Shown: positions 8,680 to 19,324 of the stretch, in pieces
How positions within the stretch are numbered: the stretch's first letter is position 1
Layout: every line of letters begins with the position of its first letter
Source: JAWXBG01 sp044375415
Lineage (GTDB): Bacteria; Bacteroidota; Bacteroidia; Flavobacteriales_D; Sanyastnellaceae
Direction: 5' to 3'
DNA length: 64,000 nucleotides
Assembly (NCBI GenBank): GCA_044375415.1
Contig: JBILMS010000004.1
Span: forward strand, 29,131 to 93,130
Translations under genes and position numbers: made by a program
Notes under the pieces: generated by a model
Database searches by the model: none
Told to the model about the DNA's origin: nothing
What the model saw: the letters and a program-made list of their open reading frames with translations, nothing else

Positions 8680-10050
8680 TTACTTCACAACAACAACTAC
8701 GGGCTTGAGTTTTTTTTCGGCCAAGAAGAAAGTACCCTTCGACGTGCGAACTCCTTGCATCATACCTCTCGCAAAAAGAACGTCCTCCGGTAGATTGGAA
8801 TTGATCAATTCCACTTTTTTGGTTTCTCCCTGCAAACATGTTGTTCTTATAGTGGCACCTCCGTTGAAATCGGAAAGTTTGAATTCAGTTGTTTTATTAG
8901 CCATTATTTTGGAAACCATCTCATTATTTCCGTTTGAGTAGATTTCAATCGAATTTCCATTTTGAATTCCATTACCTAATACGGTATAATAAGCATGGAT
9001 AACGTTTGCGCTTGTTAATTCAGTGGTTACATTTAATTGAGGATCTACCTGTATGTACCAAATTGCAGCTGATCCGTATAAAAAGGAAACATAGCCGCTC
9101 TTAAGTGTGCTTGGGTCATGTATGGAACTTCCGTAGACTGTGCAGTCGATCGCATACTTAGAAACGTCTACAGTATGAAGATTTGCACTGATGCTCTGAT
9201 CTTTCGAAGATATTTTTACTACTGAGAATTCATTGACCACTGCTTTCAAACCGTTTTTGTGTCCGGCCATGATGGCAATGAAATTATTTGAATCATCCGA
9301 TACAATGGAAGCTTCATTTCTACTCGCCATGTTTGACATTTTGAATCGAGCGAGGTTCGATGATACTATTTTGTCACTTGCATTCGAATAGTGGACGATC
9401 GAAAAAGACTGGGCTCCATCCATGCTCACTTTTGATTCGAAAGTGGATGCAACGAAGGCAAAGTCTCCATTGTTGGCGATGGCTGGAGTCAAAACTTCTG
9501 TGAGTTTGTTGAGGTCGTGTCCTATTACTGATTGGAGTTCTAATCGTGAATTAAATACAGCACTCTCCGTACCGGTGGAGAGCAGGAATAAATTCCCATC
9601 GGGTGATTTCGCAGATTTGTAAAGTGCGAAACCATCATTCATTTTATTCTGCGGATCCGTACTCCAAATTTCTTTTATCTCACCGATCGTACCGTCTTCA
9701 TTCAGAGTTCCTGCATAGTATTTGATTTTTTTTGACTTTTTATCTTCAAAGACGGAAACTAACCACAAGCTTCCATCATTACTTGAGAGCAATTCGAAAT
9801 TGGTGTGTTTTGCCCTACTTGTTGTCAAATCAAAATTTAAAATGCTTGAGTTCTGTCCATCGTAAATGGCGGCAGAAATTTTCCCGGCTTCAGTGGGAGT
9901 GGAGATAAGCCATACAGAACCACTTAGAGAAGGAAACATATTGTTGGCTCCTCCTTTGATAACTATGGGCTCGCTTGCTTGCATGACAAGCTGGGCATGT
10001 AATCCGGTAAATAGGAAAAATGAGAAAAAGAGGATAGTTGCGATTTTCAT
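8680..10050 (-). CDS. Secreted protein of unknown function
   Basis: A 456-residue protein with a signal peptide (MKIATILFFSFFLFTGLHAQ). The body contains repeated short strand patterns of the type seen in beta-propeller or WD-like secreted proteins (for example SLWLVSVFEDKKSKKIKYY), with no clear catalytic motif. The C-terminus, ending in a Val/Lys run, does not resemble a T9SS sorting domain. It stands alone on the minus strand and converges with the previous gene. Function not recognised. Confidence 0.75.
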   Translation of the reverse strand: MKIATILFFSFFLFTGLHAQLVMQASEPIVIKGGANNMFPSLSGSVWLISTPTEAGKISAAIYDGQNSSILNFDLTTSRAKHTNFELLSSNDGSLWLVSVFEDKKSKKIKYYAGTLNEDGTIGEIKEIWSTDPQNKMNDGFALYKSAKSPDGNLFLLSTGTESAVFNSRLELQSVIGHDLNKLTEVLTPAIANNGDFAFVASTFESKVSMDGAQSFSIVHYSNASDKIVSSNLARFKMSNMASRNEASIVSDDSNNFIAIMAGHKNGLKAVVNEFSVVKISSKDQSISANLHTVDVSKYAIDCTVYGSSIHDPSTLKSGYVSFLYGSAAIWYIQVDPQLNVTTELTSANVIHAYYTVLGNGIQNGNSIEIYSNGNNEMVSKIMANKTTEFKLSDFNGGATIRTTCLQGETKKVELINSNLPEDVLFARGMMQGVRTSKGTFFLAEKKLKPVVVVVK

Positions 10051-10125
10051 AAAGGCTTTGTTTATACAAATATGAGAAAGAGGTTTTTATTTTACAAATA
10101 TCACCGGCTTTTCAAGGAAAAGAAC

Positions 10126-10251
10126 CCCTCACCCCACCTTCATCCGCTCCACCACCCGCGCCACTGCCGGACACATCAGCGAATTGCGGTAGGTGAGGTC
10201 CATAATCTGATGCATGTTTTTGCGATCGGTGTGAGGGTATTCGCGACAGGC
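10126..10251 (-). pseudogene. Orphan 3'-end fragment of the YkgJ-family gene (direct repeat copy A)
   Basis: This 126-bp stretch matches 17705-17830 in the same orientation with two mismatches (10189 g versus a; 10204 a versus g). It corresponds to the last roughly 40 codons and the stop of the intact YkgJ-family gene at 17708-18193. There is no upstream gene part here; the fragment begins 18 bp after the stop of the preceding minus-strand gene. It is therefore a duplicated remnant, not a gene. Together with copy B it brackets a 7.4-kb block. Confidence 0.9.
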
Positions 10252-10269
10252 TAAAGAAATCTATTTAGA

Positions 10270-11799
10270 TTATTCTACTATCACTTTCCTACAAATTACC
10301 TTTCCGTTTTCCAACCTTACCTTCAATAAATATACACCGGGTTTCATTTTTTTAATGTCTACAACCGATTGAAATGAACTCGATTTTTCAGAAATTATCA
10401 TCCTGCCCGAGATGTCCAGGATATCGATTTGGTGTATCTTTTCATCGCACGAAAGAGTAATATGGTTTGATGATGGATTTGGGTAGATTTCAAGGGTTGA
10501 ATCTTCGAATTCTTGAATGCTATTTGGGCAGTTTATCCACTCTACATCACCACATGCATCCGTTTTAACAAGCCAATGCGCTTGAAGTATTTGGCTTTCA
10601 TCTTCAGGGTCGATTAACTTTTCTATTTCACCCGACAAAATGTATCCTCCATCCGGACAATTTTCTAGGTCCACCAATCCTTGTTCTGTACATAAGGGTT
10701 GTTCGGGCAGTGGGTCAGGAATGAGTTTCTGCCACAGAACGTTCCCATTGTAATCCAGTTTTACCAGAGAGTTGCGCACTTCATCCGTTTCGTCGTCTCT
10801 TGAAAGATGTATTATTGCTAAATTGCCGTCGCTTGTCTGTATCATGCCATTGAAACTGCACATACATTCGTAATCAACATAGTCGAGCAAAAATGGGACA
10901 TCCCACTCTACTAACATATCTGTATAATTGTATAGCGCGGCATGTGGTTCTTGAACGTTAAACGATGTTTCTAATGAGTAGTGATAAAGTACAACTGCTT
11001 CATTATTGTTGATGATGACAAGTTCAGGAGACCCATCAGGGAAAAGAGGATCTCCGAAATATTGAATATCGAATACAACTCCAAGTGTTGTGGTCTTCAT
11101 TACAAAGCAACTATTACTAGCTTCGCTTGCGTTGGTGTAACCCCACAAAAGAAGATCTCCTTGTGGAGTTTGGGCCATATCTTGAACAGAGTAATATGTA
11201 TCATTAAAAACAAGAGTAGTGTCAAATAGAATTGTTCCATTCAGGTCTATTTCGGTGAGACGTAAACCAGTGCTATCCAATCCGGTGTCAAATGCATCAC
11301 TGTCGTATTGCCAGTGAGAAGCTAGCATAATATTTCCGTTAAGCAGTTCCTCGGCAGCAGATGCAAATCCCCAAGTGGTGTCAGGAATCATCCATTCATC
11401 CAATCGGCGAGTCCATAAAGTGTCGAACTGAGAATTGCAGCGTATCCAGGCTGGCCTATAATGCGTAGGAAAGCCAGTTGTGGTGCTCAAAAAATACGTT
11501 CCATCCGAGAGCAATAAGGATTGCGAATAGCCAAAGCCGTCGAAGTTAAATGGAATGGTTGTAAGAATTTCGGTTTGAATGTCTCCGGTATTGTTTACTA
11601 ATCGCCCAGCTATGCCGTGGTCAATAAAGTTACTGCTGTATGCTGAACCGAAGGCCATGTGGTTGCTTCCGATTGGGAGTACATTATAAAATCCCTGACT
11701 AGAGTATACTCCAGATTCAAAATATGCATTATTAAAGTACTGGGCATTTCCGATATAAGCACAACGAAGAATTAGGTATAGAAATATTATGTACTTCAT
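10270..11799 (-). CDS. Secreted protein with type A T9SS sorting domain
   Basis: A 509-residue protein. A signal peptide (ending GNAQ, about residue 19) is followed by a propeller-like body of repeated WIRCNSQFDTLW- and DLNGTILFDTTL-type segments, as in secreted delta-60 or PQQ-like repeat proteins. The last 75 or so residues are a type A T9SS C-terminal domain: IYPNPSSNHITL, then IDILDISGRMI, then MKPGVYLLKV. The ATG at 11799 overlaps the TGA of the upstream metalloprotease frame by four bases (ATGA), so the two were one operon. A small perfect inverted repeat (10258-10271) spans its stop. It lies inside the block bounded by the 126-bp repeats. Confidence 0.88.
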   Translation of the reverse strand: MKYIIFLYLILRCAYIGNAQYFNNAYFESGVYSSQGFYNVLPIGSNHMAFGSAYSSNFIDHGIAGRLVNNTGDIQTEILTTIPFNFDGFGYSQSLLLSDGTYFLSTTTGFPTHYRPAWIRCNSQFDTLWTRRLDEWMIPDTTWGFASAAEELLNGNIMLASHWQYDSDAFDTGLDSTGLRLTEIDLNGTILFDTTLVFNDTYYSVQDMAQTPQGDLLLWGYTNASEASNSCFVMKTTTLGVVFDIQYFGDPLFPDGSPELVIINNNEAVVLYHYSLETSFNVQEPHAALYNYTDMLVEWDVPFLLDYVDYECMCSFNGMIQTSDGNLAIIHLSRDDETDEVRNSLVKLDYNGNVLWQKLIPDPLPEQPLCTEQGLVDLENCPDGGYILSGEIEKLIDPEDESQILQAHWLVKTDACGDVEWINCPNSIQEFEDSTLEIYPNPSSNHITLSCDEKIHQIDILDISGRMIISEKSSSFQSVVDIKKMKPGVYLLKVRLENGKVICRKVIVE

Positions 11800-14700
11800 A
11801 GTTTTATAAATGGAAGGAAATGTATTGCTGTTTCCATGGAATTGTGCAAGCGAAGAACGTAGTAACCAGGAGAAAGATCATCCAATTGAATCGTTGATAG
11901 GCCATTCGGATTTGGAGCTAAACATTTAACTATTCTACCAAAAGTATCGACTACTTGTAACGAAGAGATATGTTCTTTTACAGCAGAGTAGTCAGTTATC
12001 AGAAGGTTATCAGCTGGGTTTGGAAATATTGTCGGTGCATTTTTGGAAGATTCTTGAGCTGAGTTTATATTTCTAAAATCAACATCATCTTCTTGAATGT
12101 TCAAATTGGGTTCGTAATAATTATTTCCATAGCTCGAAAGTATGCTTTTAGCTTTTATGGAGGTATATCCATTTGGGCTGTTGACCATTGAATGGAGCTC
12201 AGATAATTGTACTTGTGTTAAGATAGGCTCTTCCATTTCGTTGAGTGTATTTTCTAGAATATTTAATTGGACTAAAGAATGCAAGTCCAGGACAACTTCA
12301 TTCTGGTATTTGTGTTCCAATGACAAGACCTCAATGCTTGTATTTGCCCCTGAGTAGTCCTTCTTTCGAAGTTGAAGGAAAATCCGAAGCCACAAATCAT
12401 CAACAAAGGGAGATTGATCAAGTAGTTGGATTGATTCTTCCATATTGCTATTTTGAAAATTGGAAGAAATGAGTGCAAGTGTTTCTCGAAAGCGTTGTTG
12501 AGCAATAACATCCATTTCTTCTTCCAATTGCTCCTTATAGCTGACCCAATACAAGCCTTCATTGACTAAATCTCTCTGCCATTGCTCGAGTGGAATTAAT
12601 CGACTGTCAAGCCGCTCATTCACTCTTTCAGATTTAGCAGCGGTAGGGTTGTTTTGTAAAATTATTGTAAGAAGAATAGCGGGGAAATCGTATTCTCTAT
12701 TTATAGCTTCAATCATAACCTCTTCACTTAAAGTTGGTGACTTCTCCATAAGTTCGTAATAAAGTTCCAACGCATCATTGAATTGAGTAGTTACAATTTC
12801 ATTCGTAAGTGATGTTGTGTTTCCGCCATCGACCAACTGGATCCATTCTGCATATAAAGACCCGTAGTGAGTTGAGAGGAAATTTCGTTGTATTTCTGAA
12901 TCACTTGCATTGATTAAGGAATATTCTTCTAAACACTGATTAAACCGATTCTCGTTTACTTCATTGGTGATGAAACCAACCAGTTCATTTATTCCATTCA
13001 AATTAAGGTCGTTATCGTGATAATAGTAGTGATGATCAGTGTTTATGTCAACATGCTTATGAAGATCGTCAAATGAATTACTATGAGTACTATTTACGAA
13101 GCTATTACCAGCGCTGAAATAAGGATTTGATTCTGTAATATTGTACGTTCCTCTTTGTCTTCTTCTTGTGCCTTTATAAAGTGGATTTAAAAGCGGGTCT
13201 CCGCTTAGGTCTATTCGAACATCTCGCTGGTTGTTTATAAAAGTGTTACATTCATAGTGAAGACCTTTTACAGTGCCGCTGCCGCGATTTGTATCACGCA
13301 TCCATATTCCCCTTATGAAATTGGAAATAGTGTTATCGTATATGTAATTGTCTGGCAATTCACCGGTATTTATACAAACAATTCCATTGCGCCAAACACC
13401 ACTAGTGTTAGCTCCTTTGTTCAGTGTGTTCCCTGCAATGCCCAGTTGAAGGGCTAAACCTTCAACACTTATTCCGTACAACCCGTAATTGCTGCTGGAG
13501 CCTTCAGGGTAGTCTGGAAAAATGGACGGCTGCGGATTCATGGTATTCTCGATAATAAATATCTCAGGGTAATCCAAAATCGTAATGTCCCTGTAGTTGT
13601 AAAAGTCAGTTTTAGAAATAACTATGGATGGATCTAGTGTGTAGCCACTCAACTGCCCATTGATAAATATGCCATAGGTAAAGCCTCGAATTATTCCTGT
13701 GCAACTATTTTCATTAGCAGTTGCACAGGGTGCGTTCAACAAAGGCATTTCACAACCATTCCATATAAATTGAGATTGAGTGGAGTGTATGCCATACATG
13801 ATATAATCATTCATCATTCCATTGTTGAAGTTTTCAATTTGACAATTGTTGAATAAAACATTTCCGATAGCGGATAGTTGGATTCTCCTTATAATGCTGC
13901 CTTCTGCGGGAAGAGGACCGGGGTAATTCTCGTTATGGAAATTACAATCTCTGAATATTCCTCCTAGTGATAATAAGTTACAAGATATGTTTGGACTATA
14001 ATTAGTGAGATATAAGTCTCGCTGATTGTCGGTGAAAGTGCAGTAGGAACTTTCAATTCTGCCTCCTGCTGTGCTTGACATAGGAAATCCGTTTACGGAA
14101 GATTTATGATTTCGAATGGCACTTTTTGCATGCGTAAAGATACATCCTTCTGCATTTAGCCAACCTCTTATCGATCCGGAATTGGATGCGCGCACCTCAA
14201 TACCTTTCCAGAGTACGGAACATTGCCCATCGAACTTACTGTCTTTGGCAACTAGTTTTCCTCCCGCTTCTACATATATTTTTTTGTCCGAAGACATCAA
14301 CACTTCAAGACCATATATTTCCAAGTTGGCACCAGGGGCTATTCTCAAGTCACCTTCAATCACAACATTGCCATCCGGATAATCCAAAATGTTCCAAATT
14401 TCATTACCTGAAATGGTGAAAGTTGAACCCAAAATGTCCGTTGTATAATTTTCATTTTCTATTTCGAAATCACTCTCAAATTCACAACCGGACTCATTAT
14501 ACGTTATGTCTGCTGTATATAATCCGGCACATAAATTAGAAACTTCCTGCGTAGTCAGTCCATCTATTCCGGGTCCTTCCCAGTACAAAGAAAACGGCTC
14601 AGGACTTAGGAGTAATATAGAACCATTGCAGAGCGGATCGCTACAGTTTGTTTGGCTTATGATGGATTCAAGTGCAGGTGATGAACAGGTAATGTCGACT

Positions 14701-17561
14701 TGAGTAGTAATAATGATGGGGAAATCACCACTCATTGAAAGGCTGAGCGAAACATTATATAGACCTGCTGTTTCAACACAGTACGTATGCGTAGGATCAT
14801 TTTCAATAATTGTTGGCGTACCATCCCCAAAAGTCCATTCTTGCGTCCAAGATTGATAGCATTCCGGAACAGTGAAAGAATACGAATTACAAGTATTTTG
14901 AATGGCTATGATGCTTGGTGGTGAAGGAGATATAGCGAAACCATCCATAAAATCAGGTGAAGAAGAAGAAGCGTTGTCCATCCATTCAAATGGTGAGTAT
15001 GTATGAAGGAACGGTTCATAGTTGATCTCACTGAATTCCGGAGAATCTGGATTATGGACTACCGAAACGTAATTTTGTTCGTCGCGAAATATATAAATTC
15101 GTTGCGTCGCTGTGGGTTCGGGGCCTCGTCGTATTTCGAGTCTCAATTGATCTCCAACAGCCCATACTTCATTCGTTGATAAATCATAACGAAAAAGTTT
15201 GCTCAGAACCCCGGAAGAGTTGAAATAGATGTATTCTCCTAATGGGCTGAGTTCAAATTGAGAAATATTGATTACAAGTGGAAAATTATTCTGAAAAACG
15301 TAGCCGTATGCACTCTCGAAATTATATGCGAGAGGCAGTGTGTACGTTGAGCTATAGGTGATGATTCCAGTTAGATTATTAAAAGAGTAGAAATAGAAAC
15401 CATTAGAATTGGGGTTGAACCAAAGGATTTGATCGTTATACATTCTCATGTATCCTGGTGATATGTTGTCTGAAATTATTGACGAAGTAGGTTGCAGGTT
15501 TCCATCCCATTCGGATGATGAGAAGTCGGCATTCGTTAAGCCGTTGCTCGTAACTAGATAAGTTAGAAAATGCGAAGGACCAGTAGCGATCAGCCAGTAA
15601 TCTATGCCATTGCAATGAGGGACATGAAATATTCTTTTTATGGGCCCAAAACCACTCGTGTTCAACTGAGCTAATGGAGCTGCATAACCAATTCCTCCAT
15701 TGGCATTTAGGTCTATGTCTGAATAGAAGAGGTTTCCATTTGAAGGATTTATTACAAACATTCTATATAAACCTTCATTATTTGGTATGGGAATGCTGGC
15801 AATATAGCCTGGCGGATAAGATGGTATTTCATTCTCCTCTATCGGTAAATTTTCACTTAAGCTAAATGGTAGTAGATTGCCATCCGTATTGATTTCTTGG
15901 CCTAAAGCATTCCAGACATTCGTGCCGTTCGAATAAAAGAGAAGGTCGCCTGTTAATGGATCGTTTTGAGTAATTGTAACACCACTTGTTGCCATCGTGT
16001 ATGGATCATATGCTAGGTCTGACATAACAGGAATTCCGGATGAGAAATTTAATCCGGCCCAATTTCCAAATAGCCAATTGGCTTGTGAGTTCGCGATTCC
16101 GGAGCATTCGGTTATATAGACATTAGTTGACCAACTGCTAGTGTTGTTGTCTAAATCGGCCACTGTAAGCACAACCTCATAATTACCGGAGGCTGCAAAT
16201 TCATGTGTCACAAAAGGTGATAAGGATGTTTCTATAGTTCCATCTCCAAAATTCCATTCCCACGAAGCGGCAATTGAATTCATACCGTCAAGAGCATTAA
16301 AGGTAATTGGTTCATTGGTGCATTGATAAGATGAACTTGTATTGAACCAAGATGATAGGTACTCCCCAAAACACCCGGAATCTCCGGCTACTCCGGTAGA
16401 AATGAGATTCTCCATGCTAACTAGGTTAGTGCGGTAGTCTTCGATATAAAGCTGCATTCTGCTGGTCTGAAGGGAGGTGAAGGTTTTTAGACATTCATCT
16501 TCGGAGGTGTATGACATGAAATTTTCAAAGTAGTCGTATGCATCCGTCTGATTCGCATCTGCAAATTGCATGAAAGGGGGAATGGCAAACTGAGAATAGT
16601 CAACATTTTCAACACATGAATTACTTAAGTCAGACGAAGAGCAGAACATAAAATTCACGCTAGGTGACATAGGGGGTGTATCACATACGAAATCTCCATT
16701 TGCTTCACAATAATTGGAATTGAGAGCATCATCGCTTGATCCTTCGCAATCTGTTTCTGTGCCGAAAGTTTGAAACGTATGGTACAATCGTAAGTAATGT
16801 CCAATTTCATGACATAGTATATTTCCTTCAGCATAAACGGGATACATATTTTGAGAGCCGAAGTTTTCAGAGCCAACTGCAGGGTGAATTATAACGACAC
16901 CATCCAAGTCCGTAAGGGAATTACCTTGTTCGTCTGCTAATGGTAGAGGGGAGTATCCAACTGCCGAATTGCTGAAGGAATCTGTGATTGAATTGACAAT
17001 ATAAATATTCAAGTAATTGGCGAAAGGAAATTGTCCGAAAGAGTTTCCGCAGAGACTCATTAAACTCTCTTCGTGTTCCACAGAGATTACATGCTGGTAA
17101 TAAGCGTAGGCGTAGCGCATAACCCCTGGTTCCCCCAAAACTGACCATTGAACTGTGCTTGGGTATGTATTTTGCGCTAAACAAAATCGAATTTCGGTAT
17201 CTACACCACCGTTTCCACCACTAAACATGAAATTAAGTTGCTCCATTTGATCCAAAATACGCTCATAAGAGAGATTTGCTCCATTTCATATTTCCTCTCC
17301 GTTATGTATAACGTGAAATACTACGGGAATATGATAATTTTCGTCGGGCATGCTCTGCCGTGTCTCGCCAATATATCCGGAGGAATGCCATTCTTTGGAA
17401 ATCCGACTTAATTCGGATTCGAATGACATAAGGGTTTCTTTATTTCCTAGAAAATCTATTGTTTGATGAACGCAATTTCCATGTCCGCATGGAATGTTCT
17501 GAGCTAACGAAAAGTTACAGATACTAAGAAAACTGATTAGGCTTAGGATGTGATTTTTCAT
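11796..17561 (-). pseudogene. Large secreted M43-type metalloprotease with T9SS domain, split by in-frame TGA
   Basis: The frame runs from the ATG at 17561 to 11796 and would encode 1,921 residues, but codon 92 (17286-17288) is TGA. Before it lie a signal peptide (ending FSLAQ) and the start of the catalytic region (PVVFHVIHNGEEI). After it, in the same frame, the family pattern resumes (NGANLSYERILDQMEQLNF). The zinc site HEIGHYLRLYH is at about residues 251-261 and a Met-turn (NFMSYT) follows: a pappalysin/cytophagalysin-like M43 protease. Two PKD-like domains (WNFGDG and WTFGDG), right-handed-repeat-like sequence and a type A T9SS domain (IFPNPADNLLITDY) come next. A Gly codon (GGA) to TGA change would explain it. 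A restart at 17255 would lack the signal peptide. Nonsense mutation or sequencing error cannot be told apart here. Confidence 0.85.
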
Positions 17562-17704
17562 GGAAAGAATAATTCAGTAAGAAAGACATTATTAAGCAAT
17601 ATAGTTAATGGTAAATATATTGAAAATCAACCAATCGTTTATAAAATATCAATCATTTTCACCCAACCGGTTAACTCCGCATCGGCAAGACAGAATTCAC
17701 ACTT

Positions 17705-17830
17705 CCCTCACCCCACCTTCATCCGCTCCACCACCCGCGCCACTGCCGGACACATCAGCGAATTGCGATAGGTGAGGTCCATGATCTGATGCATGTTTTT
17801 GCGATCGGTGTGAGGGTATTCGCGACAGGC
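17705..17830 (-). repeat. Direct repeat copy B, 3' end of intact YkgJ-family gene
   Basis: The 126 bp equal to 10126-10251 except for two bases. It covers the stop codon, three bases downstream of it and about 40 C-terminal codons of the intact gene. See copy A for the counterpart. Confidence 0.9.
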
Positions 17831-18193
17831 CTTTGGACGGTCCTCGTATATGCTGCAATAATTATCGGAACCTAAAAAAGGGCATGGGGCAAAGTTTAAA
17901 ACCCAGTCGCCATCTTCATCCACATGCAAATATTTCTCTGTGAAATGGGAGGGTCGCATTCCGAGATGACTGCTAATTCGATCGATGTCCACATTGCGAA
18001 AGATTGGACTTGTTGTACGACAACAATTCGCACACTTCAGACAATCAATTTCTTCAAAGGCCTTTTCGTGCTCTTCGTGAAATTGCTGATCCAGATTTTT
18101 CGGCGGGTTTTTTCCCCAACGCAACATGAGCTTTTTATTCTCCTTGCGATTACTGTTGGCTTGATGGAGATATTCCCGGTATCGGTCTTCCAT
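17708..18193 (-). CDS. YkgJ-family Cys-cluster protein
   Basis: A 161-residue cytoplasmic protein of the YkgJ (putative zinc- or iron-chelating) family. The Cys pattern is clear: CLKCANCC near the middle, then CPFL, YCSIY and RPKACREYP. The family is thought to bind a metal or Fe-S cluster; its function is not settled. The start is six bases past the stop of the upstream di-heme gene, so it is the fourth gene of the MbnP operon. That context suggests a role in metal handling for the operon, by inference. Its 3' end is duplicated at 10126-10251. Confidence 0.85.
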   Translation of the reverse strand: MEDRYREYLHQANSNRKENKKLMLRWGKNPPKNLDQQFHEEHEKAFEEIDCLKCANCCRTTSPIFRNVDIDRISSHLGMRPSHFTEKYLHVDEDGDWVLNFAPCPFLGSDNYCSIYEDRPKACREYPHTDRKNMHQIMDLTYRNSLMCPAVARVVERMKVG

Positions 18194-18198
18194 GTCGA

Positions 18199-19323
18199 TT
18201 AATGAGGGTCGCTAAAGGCCGGATTATTGATGAAAGTTGTATCCGTCAGACATTTTAAAAATGCAATCAAGTCTGCTTTCGACTGTTCCGATAAATCCAA
18301 ACCTCCTACAGTATATTTCATAAATGGATCTATCGTAGCGGAAGGCTGTCCACCGCTGTTGTAATGGTTGATTACCTCTTCAAGGGTGTTGAATCTTCCA
18401 TCGTGCATGTATGGTGCGGTAAGTTCAACATTGCGCAAAGTGGGTGTTTTAAACTTACCCATATCTAATTCATTGCCTGTTATTCCGCCTACTCCCAAAT
18501 CGCTAAATACAGCATCCAATCCATTGTTGTGGAAGAGATAGTCGGTCATTTGCATCGCTCCATGGCCATGACAATGGAAACAATCGGCACCATTCTGACC
18601 TCCTTGTACTTCTTCCGGACTGCCTCCTTCGGCCAGAAAAAGATTAAAGCCATTTTCTTCGGAGGGAGTAAACTCATATTGACCAATGCGCTGTTTATCA
18701 AACTTCGAATTTGCGCTGATCATCGTGCGAAGAAAAGATGCCATGGCTTTTGCAGCTTTGTCCTGCGTAATATCGGTAGAACCAAAAGCAGCCTGAAACA
18801 TAGGTGGATAAAGAGGATCAGCCTGCAACTCCGATAAAGCATTAGCCCAACTTTCGTTCATCTCTATGGGATTTATTACGGGATCTATCACCTGAGATTC
18901 TAAGGTGATAGCTCTTCCATCCCAGAAGTAGTTGTATGCCCATCCGAGGTTAATAAGAGCCATGCTTTGACGATTGCCAACAGCACCGGTTATTCCGGTG
19001 CTAAATTGATTGTTGTCAGAAAAGGAATATTGAGCCATATGACACGAACCACAAGACATCGTATTGTCGCCGCTTAGCTTTTTTTCCCAAAACAAAAAAC
19101 GGCCAAGTTCAACCTTCTCAACTGTCAAAGGATTGTCGGCCGGTATATCCATCGGGGGAAAAAAAGGTGGGATGACCAAATTGTAAGGTGTTCCAATGGG
19201 AGTGAATCCGTTGCCACCGCCATTGTTACCATCCTCGTCATCATCATCGGGATTGCACGCCAAAACGAATGTCGCCAAGGCGGCAATAATCCACAAAGTG
19301 CGATATGGCAAACATTTTTTCAT
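18199..19323 (-). CDS. Di-heme MauG/cytochrome c peroxidase family lipoprotein (second)
   Basis: A 374-residue lipoprotein: the signal ends ATFVLAC (Cys 23), followed by an Asp/Gly/Asn-rich linker. Two c-heme motifs are present, CGSCH (91-95) and CFHCH in the second half, with the family segment LTAPYMHDGRFNTLEEV near the C-terminus. The family includes bacterial cytochrome c peroxidase, MauG and MbnH. Adjacency to an MbnP-like gene favours an MbnH-like oxidative modification role over plain peroxide removal. It starts one base after the stop of the first di-heme gene. Confidence 0.88.
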   Translation of the reverse strand: MKKCLPYRTLWIIAALATFVLACNPDDDDEDGNNGGGNGFTPIGTPYNLVIPPFFPPMDIPADNPLTVEKVELGRFLFWEKKLSGDNTMSCGSCHMAQYSFSDNNQFSTGITGAVGNRQSMALINLGWAYNYFWDGRAITLESQVIDPVINPIEMNESWANALSELQADPLYPPMFQAAFGSTDITQDKAAKAMASFLRTMISANSKFDKQRIGQYEFTPSEENGFNLFLAEGGSPEEVQGGQNGADCFHCHGHGAMQMTDYLFHNNGLDAVFSDLGVGGITGNELDMGKFKTPTLRNVELTAPYMHDGRFNTLEEVINHYNSGGQPSATIDPFMKYTVGGLDLSEQSKADLIAFLKCLTDTTFINNPAFSDPH

Positions 19324-19324
19324 C

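Noticed and set aside
10072..10254. 60-codon plus-strand frame over repeat copy A
   Set aside because: It lies antisense to the duplicated YkgJ fragment and has no signal or promoter.
17286..17288. TGA read as selenocysteine or glycine by altered code
   Set aside because: TGA ends several intact genes here (for example at 2779-2781), the expected residue is Gly and no selenocysteine context was recognised.
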